DNA from: Acidobacteriota bacterium
Lineage (GTDB): Bacteria > Acidobacteriota > Blastocatellia > Pyrinomonadales > Pyrinomonadaceae
Assembly: GCA_019639115.1 (NCBI GenBank)
Contig: JAHBSM010000008.1
Coordinates: 62,001-126,000 of the forward strand
Direction: 5' to 3'
Length of the DNA stretch: 64,000 bases
Made by a program: the position numbers and the translations under genes. The notes under the pieces are model-generated. The model had not been told where the DNA came from. It saw only the letters and a list, made by a program, of their open reading frames with translations, and did not search any database. Position 1 is the first letter of the stretch; each line of letters begins with the position of its first letter. Shown here piece by piece: positions 40,959 through 49,102 of this stretch.

Positions 40959-42037
40959 CACGTTCGCGAGAAGGCTCCGTCTATCGAGCGGCTGACGGCA
41001 GGCGGTGGATCGCCCGATTGCGTTATACCGATGCCGCCGGACGACGCCGCGAAATGAAACGCGTATGTGGGTCCCACGCGGCCGCAAAGGCGACGATCGT
41101 GGCAATGCGCGAAACGATTCATGCTCCGACCGAGACACGAAAATCGTTTAGTGATCTGATTGCTTTCTATCGAGCCACTTACGTTCACGCGGCGCGATAT
41201 GTCGCCGGGCAAAAGATCAGCGGCTTTAGGCAGAACCTGGCAACCGTTAATTACTATCTCGCCTCGGCGGCGTCATTCTTTGCCGACAAGTATCTCGATC
41301 AGATCACGTATGCAGCGCTCGAAGATTACCGCGCTCATCTATTCGCATCCGTGACACGAACCGGCGGGCCGCGATCGATTGCGGACGTGAATCAGCATTT
41401 GCGAAAGTTGCGGCGCGTCTTGAACGTGGCGATCGAACAGGGATGGCTGGCGACGAATCCATTCAGTCGCGGTCGCACGTTGATAGCGACGGCCGGTGAG
41501 AGAGAACGAACCCGCGTCATCACGCGGACAGAAGAAACGCGGCTTTTGGAGCAATGCACCGGTCGCCGGAAACACTTGCGCGATCTTATCGTGTTTGCGA
41601 TCGAAACGGCCGCCCGGCGTGGAGAGATAGAACAAGTCCGGTGGCGGGCGGTCGATCTCGATCGTCGTATCATCACGCTGGAACAATCGACGACAAAGAC
41701 ACTTCGTTCGCGCAGTGTTCCGATAAGCGCGAGGCTTGCAGCGACGTTGCGGAGAATGCGGTCCGAACGATTGCTGCATCCGACCGCGTTCGTGTTTGGG
41801 CGATCGGATCACAAACGCGCATGGCGATCGGCGGTTAAGGCCGCCGGGCTTGGTGATCTGCGGTTTCATGATCTGCGGCACACCGCTATCACGCGGATGC
41901 TCGAAGCGGGAATCTCGCCGCCGCTTGTGATGCGTATCAGCGGGCATACACAACACAAGACGTTTATGCGATACGTGAATCCGTCGGATGACTCTATCGC
42001 GGCGATTGCGAACGTTCTCGACGCGGCGGCGGGCTGA
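40955..42037 (+). CDS. int: Tyrosine recombinase/integrase of the provirus
   Basis: A 360-aa phage-type integrase starting at ATG 40955 (ATGA overlap). It has an N-terminal arm-binding domain (SREGSVYRAADGRRWIARLR), a SAM-like core-binding domain (~75-170) and the catalytic domain with Arg in TAARRGEIEQVRW, HDLRHTAITRML (His and second Arg), ISGHTQHKTFMRYVN (His and nucleophile Tyr). It catalyses integration and excision at tRNA-Arg. Its stop lies 157 bp before attR, with arm-like repeats just beyond the stop. Confidence 0.95.
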   Translation: MTRSREGSVYRAADGRRWIARLRYTDAAGRRREMKRVCGSHAAAKATIVAMRETIHAPTETRKSFSDLIAFYRATYVHAARYVAGQKISGFRQNLATVNYYLASAASFFADKYLDQITYAALEDYRAHLFASVTRTGGPRSIADVNQHLRKLRRVLNVAIEQGWLATNPFSRGRTLIATAGERERTRVITRTEETRLLEQCTGRRKHLRDLIVFAIETAARRGEIEQVRWRAVDLDRRIITLEQSTTKTLRSRSVPISARLAATLRRMRSERLLHPTAFVFGRSDHKRAWRSAVKAAGLGDLRFHDLRHTAITRMLEAGISPPLVMRISGHTQHKTFMRYVNPSDDSIAAIANVLDAAAG

Positions 42038-42043
42038 CCGAGC

Positions 42044-42067
42044 GACGCCCCTAACGATGCCCCTAAG
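42044..42067. repeat. Right arm-type repeats of the integrase (2 x 12 bp)
   Basis: GACGCCCCTAAC GATGCCCCTAAG, differing from the left copy (30766-30789) at 3 of 24 positions and in the same orientation. They start 7 bp after the integrase stop. Confidence 0.65.
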
Positions 42068-42117
42068 CCGAGCGCAATGATACGATCCTGCACGGACGCA
42101 GATGTATCAAAAGCAAA

Positions 42118-42139
42118 CGGCTCCGGCAAGCCGGAGCCG
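42118..42139. terminator. Hairpin downstream of integrase
   Basis: CGGCTCCGG-CAAG-CCGGAGCCG, a perfect 9-bp stem. The T-richer flank is on the minus strand (GTTTGCTTTT), so it may mainly stop transcription entering from the host side, or act in both directions. Confidence 0.6.
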
Positions 42140-42194
42140 CGATTATTGGGCAATCTGTATCGGAGCGTATCGACACGACGCCCGGGCCGTCGCA

Positions 42195-42239
42195 CTCCTA
42201 AGCGGAAGGTCGCTGGTTAGAATCCAGCCGGGACCGCCA
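42195..42239. repeat. attR core: 45-bp direct repeat (3' tRNA-Arg remnant)
   Basis: Exact copy of 30676-30720. It lacks the 5' half of a tRNA and is therefore not a second tRNA gene but the displaced original 3' end. Confidence 0.95.
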
Positions 42240-42376
42240 CCTAAATCTGGAATCCGAACCCGAATACACGTTTGTTTTAATTGAACGGAAGCTTAGCGAG
42301 CGAGAGCACAGTGGCAAACATTTAACCCCGACATCCGGGCGATAAATGCATTTGCAGTCTCCGAACCGACATTAAA

Positions 42377-42404
42377 AGGCCGCGTCCCAAGGCGCGGCTT
42401 TTTT
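42377..42404 (+). terminator. Rho-independent terminator
   Basis: GGCCGCG-TCCCAAGG-CGCGGC followed by six T. Before integration it would have lain ~140 bp after the tRNA-Arg gene and so is probably the native terminator of the apt/tRNA-Arg region. Apart from the arm repeats, hairpin, attR and this terminator I see nothing in 42038-42486. Confidence 0.8.
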
Positions 42405-42486
42405 GTTGTCTGGGTGCGTACCGTCGACCACCAGATAGGTGACGGCCACTTTGTTCGTTTCGGGCGTTTCGTGTGAAAATCCGCTT

Positions 42487-44106
42487 GTGCAGAAAGTGCT
42501 GACATCCGCCCAGATGCGCGAGGTCGATCGGCTGACGACCGAACGAATTGGCATACCGTCACTTATCCTGATGGAGAACGCAGCGCACGCCGTCGCACGC
42601 GCGATCACCGACAAGCTCGGCGGCTCGGCTGCGGGCAAAAAGATCCTCTTACTCTGCGGCAAAGGCAACAACGGCGGAGACGGCTATGCACTTGCTCGAA
42701 TTCTCTGGACCCAAGGGGCCGATGTAACGGTCTGCATGATGTTCGCCGATGCTGAGGTGACCGGCGACGCTGCCGAGAACCTTCGCCTGCTAAGATCTCT
42801 GCACGAGAGCCAAGCCGAACCTTTTGCGCCGACGATCTGTATTGCAGAGGCCGGAACACATCGATCTTTTTTTGATCGGCCCGATCCGTTCTTTGGCCCG
42901 GATGTCGTGGTGGATGCGATATTCGGCACGGGATTGTCGAGGCCGTTGGAAAGTGAACTTGCGTTGCTAGCGAAACAATACAACGGGATCAGAACGACTG
43001 AAAAGCTCCCTATCTTTGTTTCAATAGACATTCCAAGCGGTTTGGATTCGGATTCGCCGGAGCCCATCGGCGAATGTTTCGCTGCGGACGCGACCGTATC
43101 GTTCACGGCCCCAAAGCCGGCCAATGTTCTGCCGCCGGCGTCGAGATCCAACGGAGAATTGATCATTGCGAACATCGGCTCGCCTCGGCATTTGATCGAT
43201 GAGCAGGCGTCAGATCTCTATTTGGCAGAGCGGGAAGACGCGGCGAAATGGTTGGAGCGGACGAAGTTCTCGGTTGATTCGCACAAGAATAAGCGCGGTC
43301 ATTTGCTGATTATCGCGGGTTCGCAGGATTACTCCGGAGCCGCGGTTTTGGCGGGCAATGCGGCCATGCGTTCAGGGGTGGGTTTGGTGACGGTCGCATG
43401 CCCGGAAAATGTGAAAACAGACATCGCATCGCGATCTTTGCCGGAGATAATTGTGACGACGATAGGGTCCAATGAATTCGCCGCTCACGTTGGGCGAGCG
43501 GATGCGATCGCGGCCGGATGCGGGCTCGACGCAAAAGATGCAGCGGTCGGCGAGATCGTTCTCGGGCTGATCGAAAAGAGGACAAGGCCGACCATTGTTG
43601 ATGCAAGCGCACTTGCGATGTTGTCGTCTATATCAACGAAGTTGCCGCCCGCTGAGGCTCACGCTCCGGAAGTTATCCTGACGCCGCATGAAGGCGAGTT
43701 CCTGCGGCTGCTTGGGACAGATGACCGGTCAGTGATAAAGGATCGCGTGGCTGCGGCCCGTGAATTTGCGACCCGGTACGGCGTGATACTGGTCCTGAAA
43801 GGCGAGCGTATCCTGATTGCTGCTCCCGATGGCCGTGTCGTCGTCAATCCGACGGGAAACAGCGGCCTCGGTAAAGCTGGCAACGGCGATACGCTCGCCG
43901 GTATATTGGCTGGGTTCGTGGCACAAGCGGCGAAGATGGGCATCGATATATTTGAGACCGTCATTGCGGCTGTTTACATTGCCGGAATGGCCGGCGACCT
44001 CGCCGAAAAGAGATTCGGCAAGCGCGTGATGACTGCGTCAGACGTACGCGAGTGCATGGCCGACATTTTGGTTTCGTTTGACGAAGGGCCTCGGACCGAT
44101 CATTGA
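42487..44106 (+). CDS. nnr: Bifunctional NAD(P)HX epimerase/dehydratase
   Basis: A ~539-aa two-domain protein that repairs hydrated NAD(P)H. The N-terminal epimerase domain (YjeF_N) shows LTSAQMREVDRLTTERIGIP, CGKGNNGGDGYALARIL and VDAIFGTGLSRPL. The C-terminal ADP-dependent dehydratase (ribokinase-like) has RGHLLIIAGSQDYSGAAVLA, TPHEGEFLRLLG, LKGERILIAAPDG and NPTGNSGLGKAGNGDTLAGI. GTG at 42487 is chosen from family N termini; GTG 42439 is possible and neither has a good Shine-Dalgarno. It lies upstream of tsaE, a conserved nnr-tsaE neighbourhood. Confidence 0.92.
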   Translation: MQKVLTSAQMREVDRLTTERIGIPSLILMENAAHAVARAITDKLGGSAAGKKILLLCGKGNNGGDGYALARILWTQGADVTVCMMFADAEVTGDAAENLRLLRSLHESQAEPFAPTICIAEAGTHRSFFDRPDPFFGPDVVVDAIFGTGLSRPLESELALLAKQYNGIRTTEKLPIFVSIDIPSGLDSDSPEPIGECFAADATVSFTAPKPANVLPPASRSNGELIIANIGSPRHLIDEQASDLYLAEREDAAKWLERTKFSVDSHKNKRGHLLIIAGSQDYSGAAVLAGNAAMRSGVGLVTVACPENVKTDIASRSLPEIIVTTIGSNEFAAHVGRADAIAAGCGLDAKDAAVGEIVLGLIEKRTRPTIVDASALAMLSSISTKLPPAEAHAPEVILTPHEGEFLRLLGTDDRSVIKDRVAAAREFATRYGVILVLKGERILIAAPDGRVVVNPTGNSGLGKAGNGDTLAGILAGFVAQAAKMGIDIFETVIAAVYIAGMAGDLAEKRFGKRVMTASDVRECMADILVSFDEGPRTDH

Positions 44107-44108
44107 AC

Positions 44109-44516
44109 ATGGACCCTAAACAACTTCTCGAGCTTTGGATCGAGGATTTCCAAAGATGTGACGCACAGGCTGTCGCGGATCGCTACGCCGCCGATGCGTT
44201 CAATTTTCAGGTCGCGACAGGCCGTCCGGACGTGGGCAAAGGTTCTATCCATCTCGGCCTAGTAGAGTTTTTTACCGCATTCCCGGATGCTTGGTCAGTT
44301 GTCGAGAATCTGATCGGCGACGGCGATCGTGCCGCATGGGAATGGCGAGGCGGCGGCACATGGACGGGCAAATTTCTCGGATACGAGCCGACTGGCCGGA
44401 GCTTCGAGATAAGGGGCTGCGGATTCTTTTTGTTTCGCGACGGGCTGATCGTCGAACAACGAGGCTATTGGGATAAACAAAGCTGGTTCAGCCAGATAGG
44501 GCTCCCGATCGAGTGA
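44109..44516 (+). CDS. SnoaL/NTF2-like protein
   Basis: A 135-aa single NTF2-fold domain: LLELWIEDFQRCDAQAVADR YAADAF in the first helices, then HLGLVEFFTAFPDAWSVVEN and TGKFLGYEPTGRSFEIRGCG, typical of SnoaL-like ester-cyclase or steroid-isomerase relatives. Catalytic assignments are not possible. It sits between nnr and tsaE and its TGA overlaps the tsaE ATG. Confidence 0.82.
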   Translation: MDPKQLLELWIEDFQRCDAQAVADRYAADAFNFQVATGRPDVGKGSIHLGLVEFFTAFPDAWSVVENLIGDGDRAAWEWRGGGTWTGKFLGYEPTGRSFEIRGCGFFLFRDGLIVEQRGYWDKQSWFSQIGLPIE

Positions 44517-44965
44517 TGGAAACGCGCATTTGCCGGTCGCCGGACGAGACATTTGAACTGGGCGCGAGCCTCGCAGATCGGCTGCGGCCGGGCGACGCCG
44601 TGCTGCTCTGCGGCGGCCTGGGAGCAGGCAAGACGCTTTTTGTAAAAGGCGTGATGGGCGGCCTCGGTTTTGATATTGACGAGGTGACGAGCCCGAGCTT
44701 TACGCTTGTAAATCGTTACGACGCGGCTGCGGCGACCGTTTATCACGTTGACCTTTGGCGGCTCGAACCCGGGATCGGTGCTTCGGCGGCTGTTGGGCTG
44801 GACGAACTGCTCGAGTCGGGGGATGCGATCGTTCTGATCGAATGGGCCGATCATCTGAGCGGCCGTCCGCCGGCGACCCGCTGTATCAACGTGAACATCG
44901 AAGGCGACGGAGACGATCCGCGTACGATCTCGATCGAGGCCTTTGAAGCCGAAAATGTAACATGA
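44516..44965 (+). CDS. tsaE: tRNA threonylcarbamoyladenosine ATPase TsaE
   Basis: A 149-aa P-loop ATPase needed with TsaB, TsaC and TsaD for t6A at position 37 of ANN-decoding tRNAs. Motifs: Walker A CGGLGAGKTLFVKGV, switch region VTSPSFTLVNRY, YHVDLWRLE and LIEWADHL. Length and motifs fit the family. Start ATG 44516 overlaps the upstream stop. Confidence 0.95.
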   Translation: METRICRSPDETFELGASLADRLRPGDAVLLCGGLGAGKTLFVKGVMGGLGFDIDEVTSPSFTLVNRYDAAAATVYHVDLWRLEPGIGASAAVGLDELLESGDAIVLIEWADHLSGRPPATRCINVNIEGDGDDPRTISIEAFEAENVT

Positions 44966-44971
44966 TCTTTT

Positions 44972-47158
44972 TTGGCTCGGTGGAAGAAAGTGCCTTATAA
45001 TTCGGCGTTTGGTATGACGCTGTCTGGTAATACCCGCAAGAAGCCCGAAGTTCCTGCCGCGGCAGCGGCTGTCGAACCCATGCCTGAGGACGACGGCCGG
45101 CGCTATTTCAATCGAGAACTGAGCTGGCTTGAGTTCAACCGACACGTCCTGGACGAGGCGACGGACGCCTCGCTGCCGGTGCTGGAGCGCCTTAAATTCC
45201 TCGCGATATTCTCATCTAACCTTGACGAGTTCTTTATGATCCGCGTGTCGGGGCTGAAAGAACAGGTCGCCGAGGGCATCGGCGAACTTTCGGCCGACGG
45301 ATTGACCGCCGGTGAACAGATCGACGAGATCTATACGCGGCTGCGGCCGATGCTCAAGCGACAGACGACGTATCTGCAGGAGACGATCTTCCCGGAGTTG
45401 GCCGCCGCAGGCATCTCGATCGAGCCGTATTCCAAACTCGACGTACGCGACCGCAAGCGGCTGGACAAGTACTTTCGCGATAATGTGTTCCCGATATTGA
45501 CACCGCAGTCGGTGGATTCGAGCCATCCGTTCCCATACATCTCGAATCTGAGCGTCAATCTCGGATTGTATATCGAGCCGGATCGCAGCGTTACGCAATC
45601 GAATCTCAGGCATCTGTTCAAACAGAAGCGGTTCACGCGTATCAAGCTGCCGCCATCAGTACCTCGTCTGATACCTATTACGCCAAAATCGACACGATTC
45701 GCTCTGCTCGAGGAAGTCATCGCCGCGAACGTCGGCGAGCTTTTCCCAAATATGAGGACGAGCCAGCCTTTCCTTTTTCGTGTGACCCGAGATGCTGATA
45801 TCGAGCTGCGCGAGGACGAGGCCGGCGACCTGATGCGTACGCTCGAACGTGAGCTGCAAAGACGGCGTGACCGATTTCCCGTGCGGCTCGAGGTAGCGGC
45901 CGCTATGCCCGACAAGATGGTCAAGCTGATCGCGGCGGGCATAGGGCTCGGCGAGGCCGATATAACCAAGATCGACGGATTCCTGGATATTCAGGATCTG
46001 ATGCAGCTCTACTCGCTCGACAAACCGAAGCTGAAGGAACGCCCGATCCACGCCATCCTGCCGGACGCGATCCAAGGCAAAAAGAACATATTCGAGGCGA
46101 TAAAGCGGCAGGACCTCTTGCTTCATCACCCGTACACTTCGTTCACGGCGGTCACGGATTTCATTGCTGACGCGGCTGATGACAAGGACGTGCAGGCGAT
46201 CAAGATCTGTCTGTATAGGACAGGCAAGGACTCGCCTATCGTCGATTCGCTGATACGTGCGGTCAGGCTCGGCAAACAGGTCACGGCGCTGGTCGAGCTA
46301 AAGGCAAGGTTTGACGAGGAGAACAACATCGAGTGGGCGCGAAGGCTCGAGAACGAGGGCGTTCACGTCGTTTACGGCATCTCTACACTGAAAACGCACT
46401 CGAAGGTGATGCTTGTCATCCGCCGGGAAAAGGACAAGCTCAAACGTTACGTCCATATCGCCACGGGCAACTACAATCCTTTCACGTCGAAGATGTATAC
46501 AGATCTCGGGCTGCTGACGGCAGATGAGGAGATCGCTGCAGATGCGACAAACCTTTTCAATTTTCTGACCGGATACTCGCAGCAGGACAAATACGCCCGG
46601 CTGCTCGTAGCTCCGCTCAATATGCGTGAACGCCTGGTCGAGCTGATACGACGCGAGGCCAAGAACAAGCGGGCAGGCAAGCCGGCGGGCATCAAGATCA
46701 AAGCCAATAGCCTGACGGATGTGCAGATAGTCGATGAGCTGTACGAGGCATCAAAGGCCGGCGTTGATATAGACCTGATAATACGCGGTATCTGCACACT
46801 GCGGCCGGGCGTGCCGGGACTGTCTGAGACGATCCGAGTGCGATCGATCGTGGGCCGGTTCCTCGAACACAGCCGTGTACTTCATTTCGAGAATGGCGGC
46901 GGCGATAACTCCGAGGTCTATATCGGCAGTGCGGACCTGATGATGCGGAACCTGAGTCGAAGGGTCGAAGTGCTGGTACCAATTTTGGATCCAGAGCTCA
47001 AGCAGTACCTAAGCGGGACCTTTCTCGATACCTATCTGAAAGACACGATCAACACGCGAATACTTCAGCGAGACGGCAGTTATAAGCGGATCGGGTCGCG
47101 TGATAAACGCGGGGCGGACGCACAGACCGCGTTTGTCGGCGTTCAAGTGCCCGACTAG
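44972..47158 (+). CDS. ppk1: Polyphosphate kinase 1
   Basis: A ~714-728-aa membrane-associated enzyme polymerising the gamma-phosphate of ATP into polyphosphate. N domain: RYFNRELSWLEFNRHVLDEA and SSNLDEFFMIRVSGLKEQV. The catalytic core has LLHHPYTSFTAVTDFI, STLKTHSKVMLVIR (phosphorylated His), IATGNYNPFTSKMYTDLGLL and a C-terminal GSADLMMRNLSRRVE-like PLD segment. The start is TTG 44972 or, more likely, ATG 45014 (MTLSGNTRKK). Its stop and the stop of the convergent CYTH gene overlap within CTAG. A polyphosphate-binding CYTH protein next to ppk1 is a meaningful pairing. Confidence 0.95.
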   Translation: MARWKKVPYNSAFGMTLSGNTRKKPEVPAAAAAVEPMPEDDGRRYFNRELSWLEFNRHVLDEATDASLPVLERLKFLAIFSSNLDEFFMIRVSGLKEQVAEGIGELSADGLTAGEQIDEIYTRLRPMLKRQTTYLQETIFPELAAAGISIEPYSKLDVRDRKRLDKYFRDNVFPILTPQSVDSSHPFPYISNLSVNLGLYIEPDRSVTQSNLRHLFKQKRFTRIKLPPSVPRLIPITPKSTRFALLEEVIAANVGELFPNMRTSQPFLFRVTRDADIELREDEAGDLMRTLERELQRRRDRFPVRLEVAAAMPDKMVKLIAAGIGLGEADITKIDGFLDIQDLMQLYSLDKPKLKERPIHAILPDAIQGKKNIFEAIKRQDLLLHHPYTSFTAVTDFIADAADDKDVQAIKICLYRTGKDSPIVDSLIRAVRLGKQVTALVELKARFDEENNIEWARRLENEGVHVVYGISTLKTHSKVMLVIRREKDKLKRYVHIATGNYNPFTSKMYTDLGLLTADEEIAADATNLFNFLTGYSQQDKYARLLVAPLNMRERLVELIRREAKNKRAGKPAGIKIKANSLTDVQIVDELYEASKAGVDIDLIIRGICTLRPGVPGLSETIRVRSIVGRFLEHSRVLHFENGGGDNSEVYIGSADLMMRNLSRRVEVLVPILDPELKQYLSGTFLDTYLKDTINTRILQRDGSYKRIGSRDKRGADAQTAFVGVQVPD

Positions 47159-47715
47159 GCCGCGGTCGTCGATTTTTCGAACCGGGCTTCCATCACGCCG
47201 TTCACATCTCGTCCGAATTTAGCGGTCAGCCGCGGATAGCCGCGCGATTCGGGTTCGAAGTTCTCGGCGCCCAATATCTTCTCAGCCCTTCGAATATCCT
47301 CGATATCTCCCTCGATCTCCATATAGTAGCCAAACGGAAGCTCGTCGAGAACGACCTCTACGTTGTCCAGATGCCAGGATTTGCGGTGTTTCTCGTAAAC
47401 CAGCGAGAGACGATAGCCGAGTTTTTCGATTATATGTTCAGTGGCCTCGACGTCTGCAACCTCGGTCTCGAACTCGATCTGCTGCTTGAATTCGCCGGTG
47501 TTAGCTACCTTTTCCTTGTAGGTGAACGTCGTGCGGCCGTTCGTCTTTCGCAGTCGGAGCACGGCGTTGCGTTCATCGAGCACGCCGCCGCGATGGAGGT
47601 AATTCTCCTCGAAGGTCTCGTCAGTGAATGTGGCCCCGAGCTCCGCGAGCCGGGCGGTCATCTCGACGAGTTTTTTCTTGTCGATACGATACTTTTTTTC
47701 GATCTCGATGGCCAT
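47155..47715 (-). CDS. CYTH-domain protein (class IV adenylate cyclase / triphosphatase-like)
   Basis: A 186-aa CYTH tunnel-fold protein. The signature E-I-E-K-K-Y-R is at residues 3-9 (MAIEIEKKYRIDKKKLVEMT), followed by RNAVLRLRKTNGRTTFTYKE, EFETEVAD, KHRKSWHLDNVEVVLDELP and YMEIEGD. The acidic and basic tunnel residues are conserved. It may hydrolyse inorganic triphosphate or thiamine triphosphate, or make cAMP. Convergent overlap with ppk1 suggests polyphosphate or triphosphate metabolism. Confidence 0.88.
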   Translation of the reverse strand: MAIEIEKKYRIDKKKLVEMTARLAELGATFTDETFEENYLHRGGVLDERNAVLRLRKTNGRTTFTYKEKVANTGEFKQQIEFETEVADVEATEHIIEKLGYRLSLVYEKHRKSWHLDNVEVVLDELPFGYYMEIEGDIEDIRRAEKILGAENFEPESRGYPRLTAKFGRDVNGVMEARFEKSTTAA

Positions 47716-47808
47716 TTGACGCGAAAGCCGGCTCTGAATTCCTTCGGACCTCTCAATTCTAAAGCATCACCGGTGCGGCGGCAAACATATGCTCCGCAAT
47801 GCGGAAAA

Positions 47809-48414
47809 TCAACCGCGAACAAAGAATCGGATCACTACGAAGCCTCCGATAAGCAGCACGAGAAAGAGGATCGTGAGCAGCTCAAAGTATTTGTCGATCA
47901 GCCGTTTTATTGGAGCTCCAAAGAAAAAGAAAAGGGCCGCGACAAGGAAAAATCGGGCCGATCGGCCTATCAGCGAAGCGCTGAGCAGTGTCGCTAGCGG
48001 TATGTCGAACGCTCCGGCCGCGATCGTGAAAACCTTATAAGGGATCGGTGTGAATGCAGCGCCGAATATCGCCCAGAAGGCGTTGTCGGCGTAAAGCTGA
48101 CGGACCGTGTCGTAGTGCCCCATGGCTCCATAGAAACGCAGGATAGGTTCGCCGACCGACTCGAAAAGACCCCAACCGATCGTATAGCCCAGTAGGCCGC
48201 CGAGTACGGAACCGACCGAGCAGATCAATGCATATCGAAATGCCCGTCGAGGCACGATCACCGACATAGCTATCAGAAGCACATCAGGAGGTATGGGGAA
48301 GAACGACGATTCGACGAACGCTATAAGAAAAAGCGCCAGTTCGGCACGCGGCTTTTCCGCAAAGCCCTCGACCCAGTCCTTTAGCCGTCGCAGTTGATCA
48401 AATATACGTTTCAA
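47809..48414 (-). CDS. DedA/VTT-family membrane protein (YqaA-like)
   Basis: A 201-aa inner-membrane protein with four to five hydrophobic segments. The DedA/VTT signatures are present: FVESSFFPIPPDVLLIAMSV and GSVLGGLLGYTIGWGLFESV, then FTPIPYKVFTIAAGAF. DedA proteins are lipid scramblases or undecaprenyl-phosphate recyclers; the YqaA branch is less studied. It lies 22 bp downstream of pcm, in the same direction. Confidence 0.9.
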   Translation of the reverse strand: MKRIFDQLRRLKDWVEGFAEKPRAELALFLIAFVESSFFPIPPDVLLIAMSVIVPRRAFRYALICSVGSVLGGLLGYTIGWGLFESVGEPILRFYGAMGHYDTVRQLYADNAFWAIFGAAFTPIPYKVFTIAAGAFDIPLATLLSASLIGRSARFFLVAALFFFFGAPIKRLIDKYFELLTILFLVLLIGGFVVIRFFVRG

Positions 48415-48436
48415 AACCTATAAACCTCAATTAATA

Positions 48437-49102
48437 TCATTCGGACCAACCATGCTCGCCTACGAGCGGGACGAACGCGCAGGCCCCGCATTTCTCCGCG
48501 ACGGTGCCGGAGTCTTTTCTCGTGACCCGCATCAGCACCTGCGAACGTTTGTCAGCACCGACCGGTACGACGAGCCGGCCGCCTACGGCGAGCTGTTCGA
48601 CAAGCGGCTGCGGTATCTCCGGGCCGCCGGCCGCAACGAGTATCGCGTCATAGGGGGCGTATGCGGGCCAGCCTTTCGTCCCGTCACCGCGGCGAAGCGT
48701 TACGTTGCGAAGGCCGAGATCCGCGAGCCGACGCCTTGCGTCGTCATAGAGTCCCTCTATCCGTTCGATCGAATATACATGCCCGGCCAGCGACGCCAGA
48801 ACTGCGGTCTGATATCCGGTTCCTGAGCCGATCTCGAGCACCTTTTCGCGGCCGGTCAGCCCAAGCAGCTCCGTCATGCGTGCGACAATGAACGGCTGCG
48901 ATATCGTCTGGCCGGCCGAGATCGGCAGTGCGTTGTCGCGATAGCTCTGTGACCGAAGAGCTTCGGGAACAAATAGCTGGCGGGGCAGAGCATTCATTAT
49001 ATCGAGCACACGATCGTCGGTAATGTGATAATGGCTTCGCAGCCGCTCGACCATCTCTGAGCGAAGAAGTTCGAATCCGTCAGCGCGCGAGGGTCCATTC
49101 AT
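48437..49102 (-). CDS. pcm: Protein-L-isoaspartate O-methyltransferase
   Basis: A 221-aa SAM-dependent enzyme repairing isoaspartyl residues. Motifs: LFVPEALRSQSYRDNALPIS, GQTISQPFIVARMTELLGL, motif I VLEIGSGTGYQTAVLASL, VYSIERIEGL, and YDAILVAAGGPEIPQPLVEQ. ATG 49102 overlaps the surE stop (ATGA); a TTG 12 bp upstream is rejected. surE-pcm is a conserved bacterial pair. Confidence 0.95.
   Translation of the reverse strand: MNGPSRADGFELLRSEMVERLRSHYHITDDRVLDIMNALPRQLFVPEALRSQSYRDNALPISAGQTISQPFIVARMTELLGLTGREKVLEIGSGTGYQTAVLASLAGHVYSIERIEGLYDDARRRLADLGLRNVTLRRGDGTKGWPAYAPYDAILVAAGGPEIPQPLVEQLAVGGRLVVPVGADKRSQVLMRVTRKDSGTVAEKCGACAFVPLVGEHGWSE

Larger units (their letters stand above)
30721..42239. 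mobile_element. Integrated provirus, probably tailless and membrane-containing
   Basis: An ~11.5-kb element between 45-bp att repeats in tRNA-Arg, carrying its own tyrosine integrase at the right end. Five genes (30760-32905) run left and about fourteen (33075-42037) run right from a control region. Contents: many 70-190-aa proteins with one or two membrane segments, a transglutaminase-fold protein, a polyvalent protein with a phage BECR-like nuclease domain, a beta-rich putative capsid protein, a split helix-turn-helix regulator and a zinc-ribbon membrane protein. No terminase, portal, tail, packaging ATPase, relaxase or replication protein is recognisable. The combination suggests an icosahedral virus with an internal membrane (in the style of corticoviruses or FLiP); a satellite that borrows packaging is an alternative. 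Confidence 0.85.

Noticed and set aside
42195..42239. A second tRNA-Arg gene at the right end of the element.
   Set aside because: Only the 3' 45 bases are present, matching the att copy; acceptor 5' strand and D-arm are missing.
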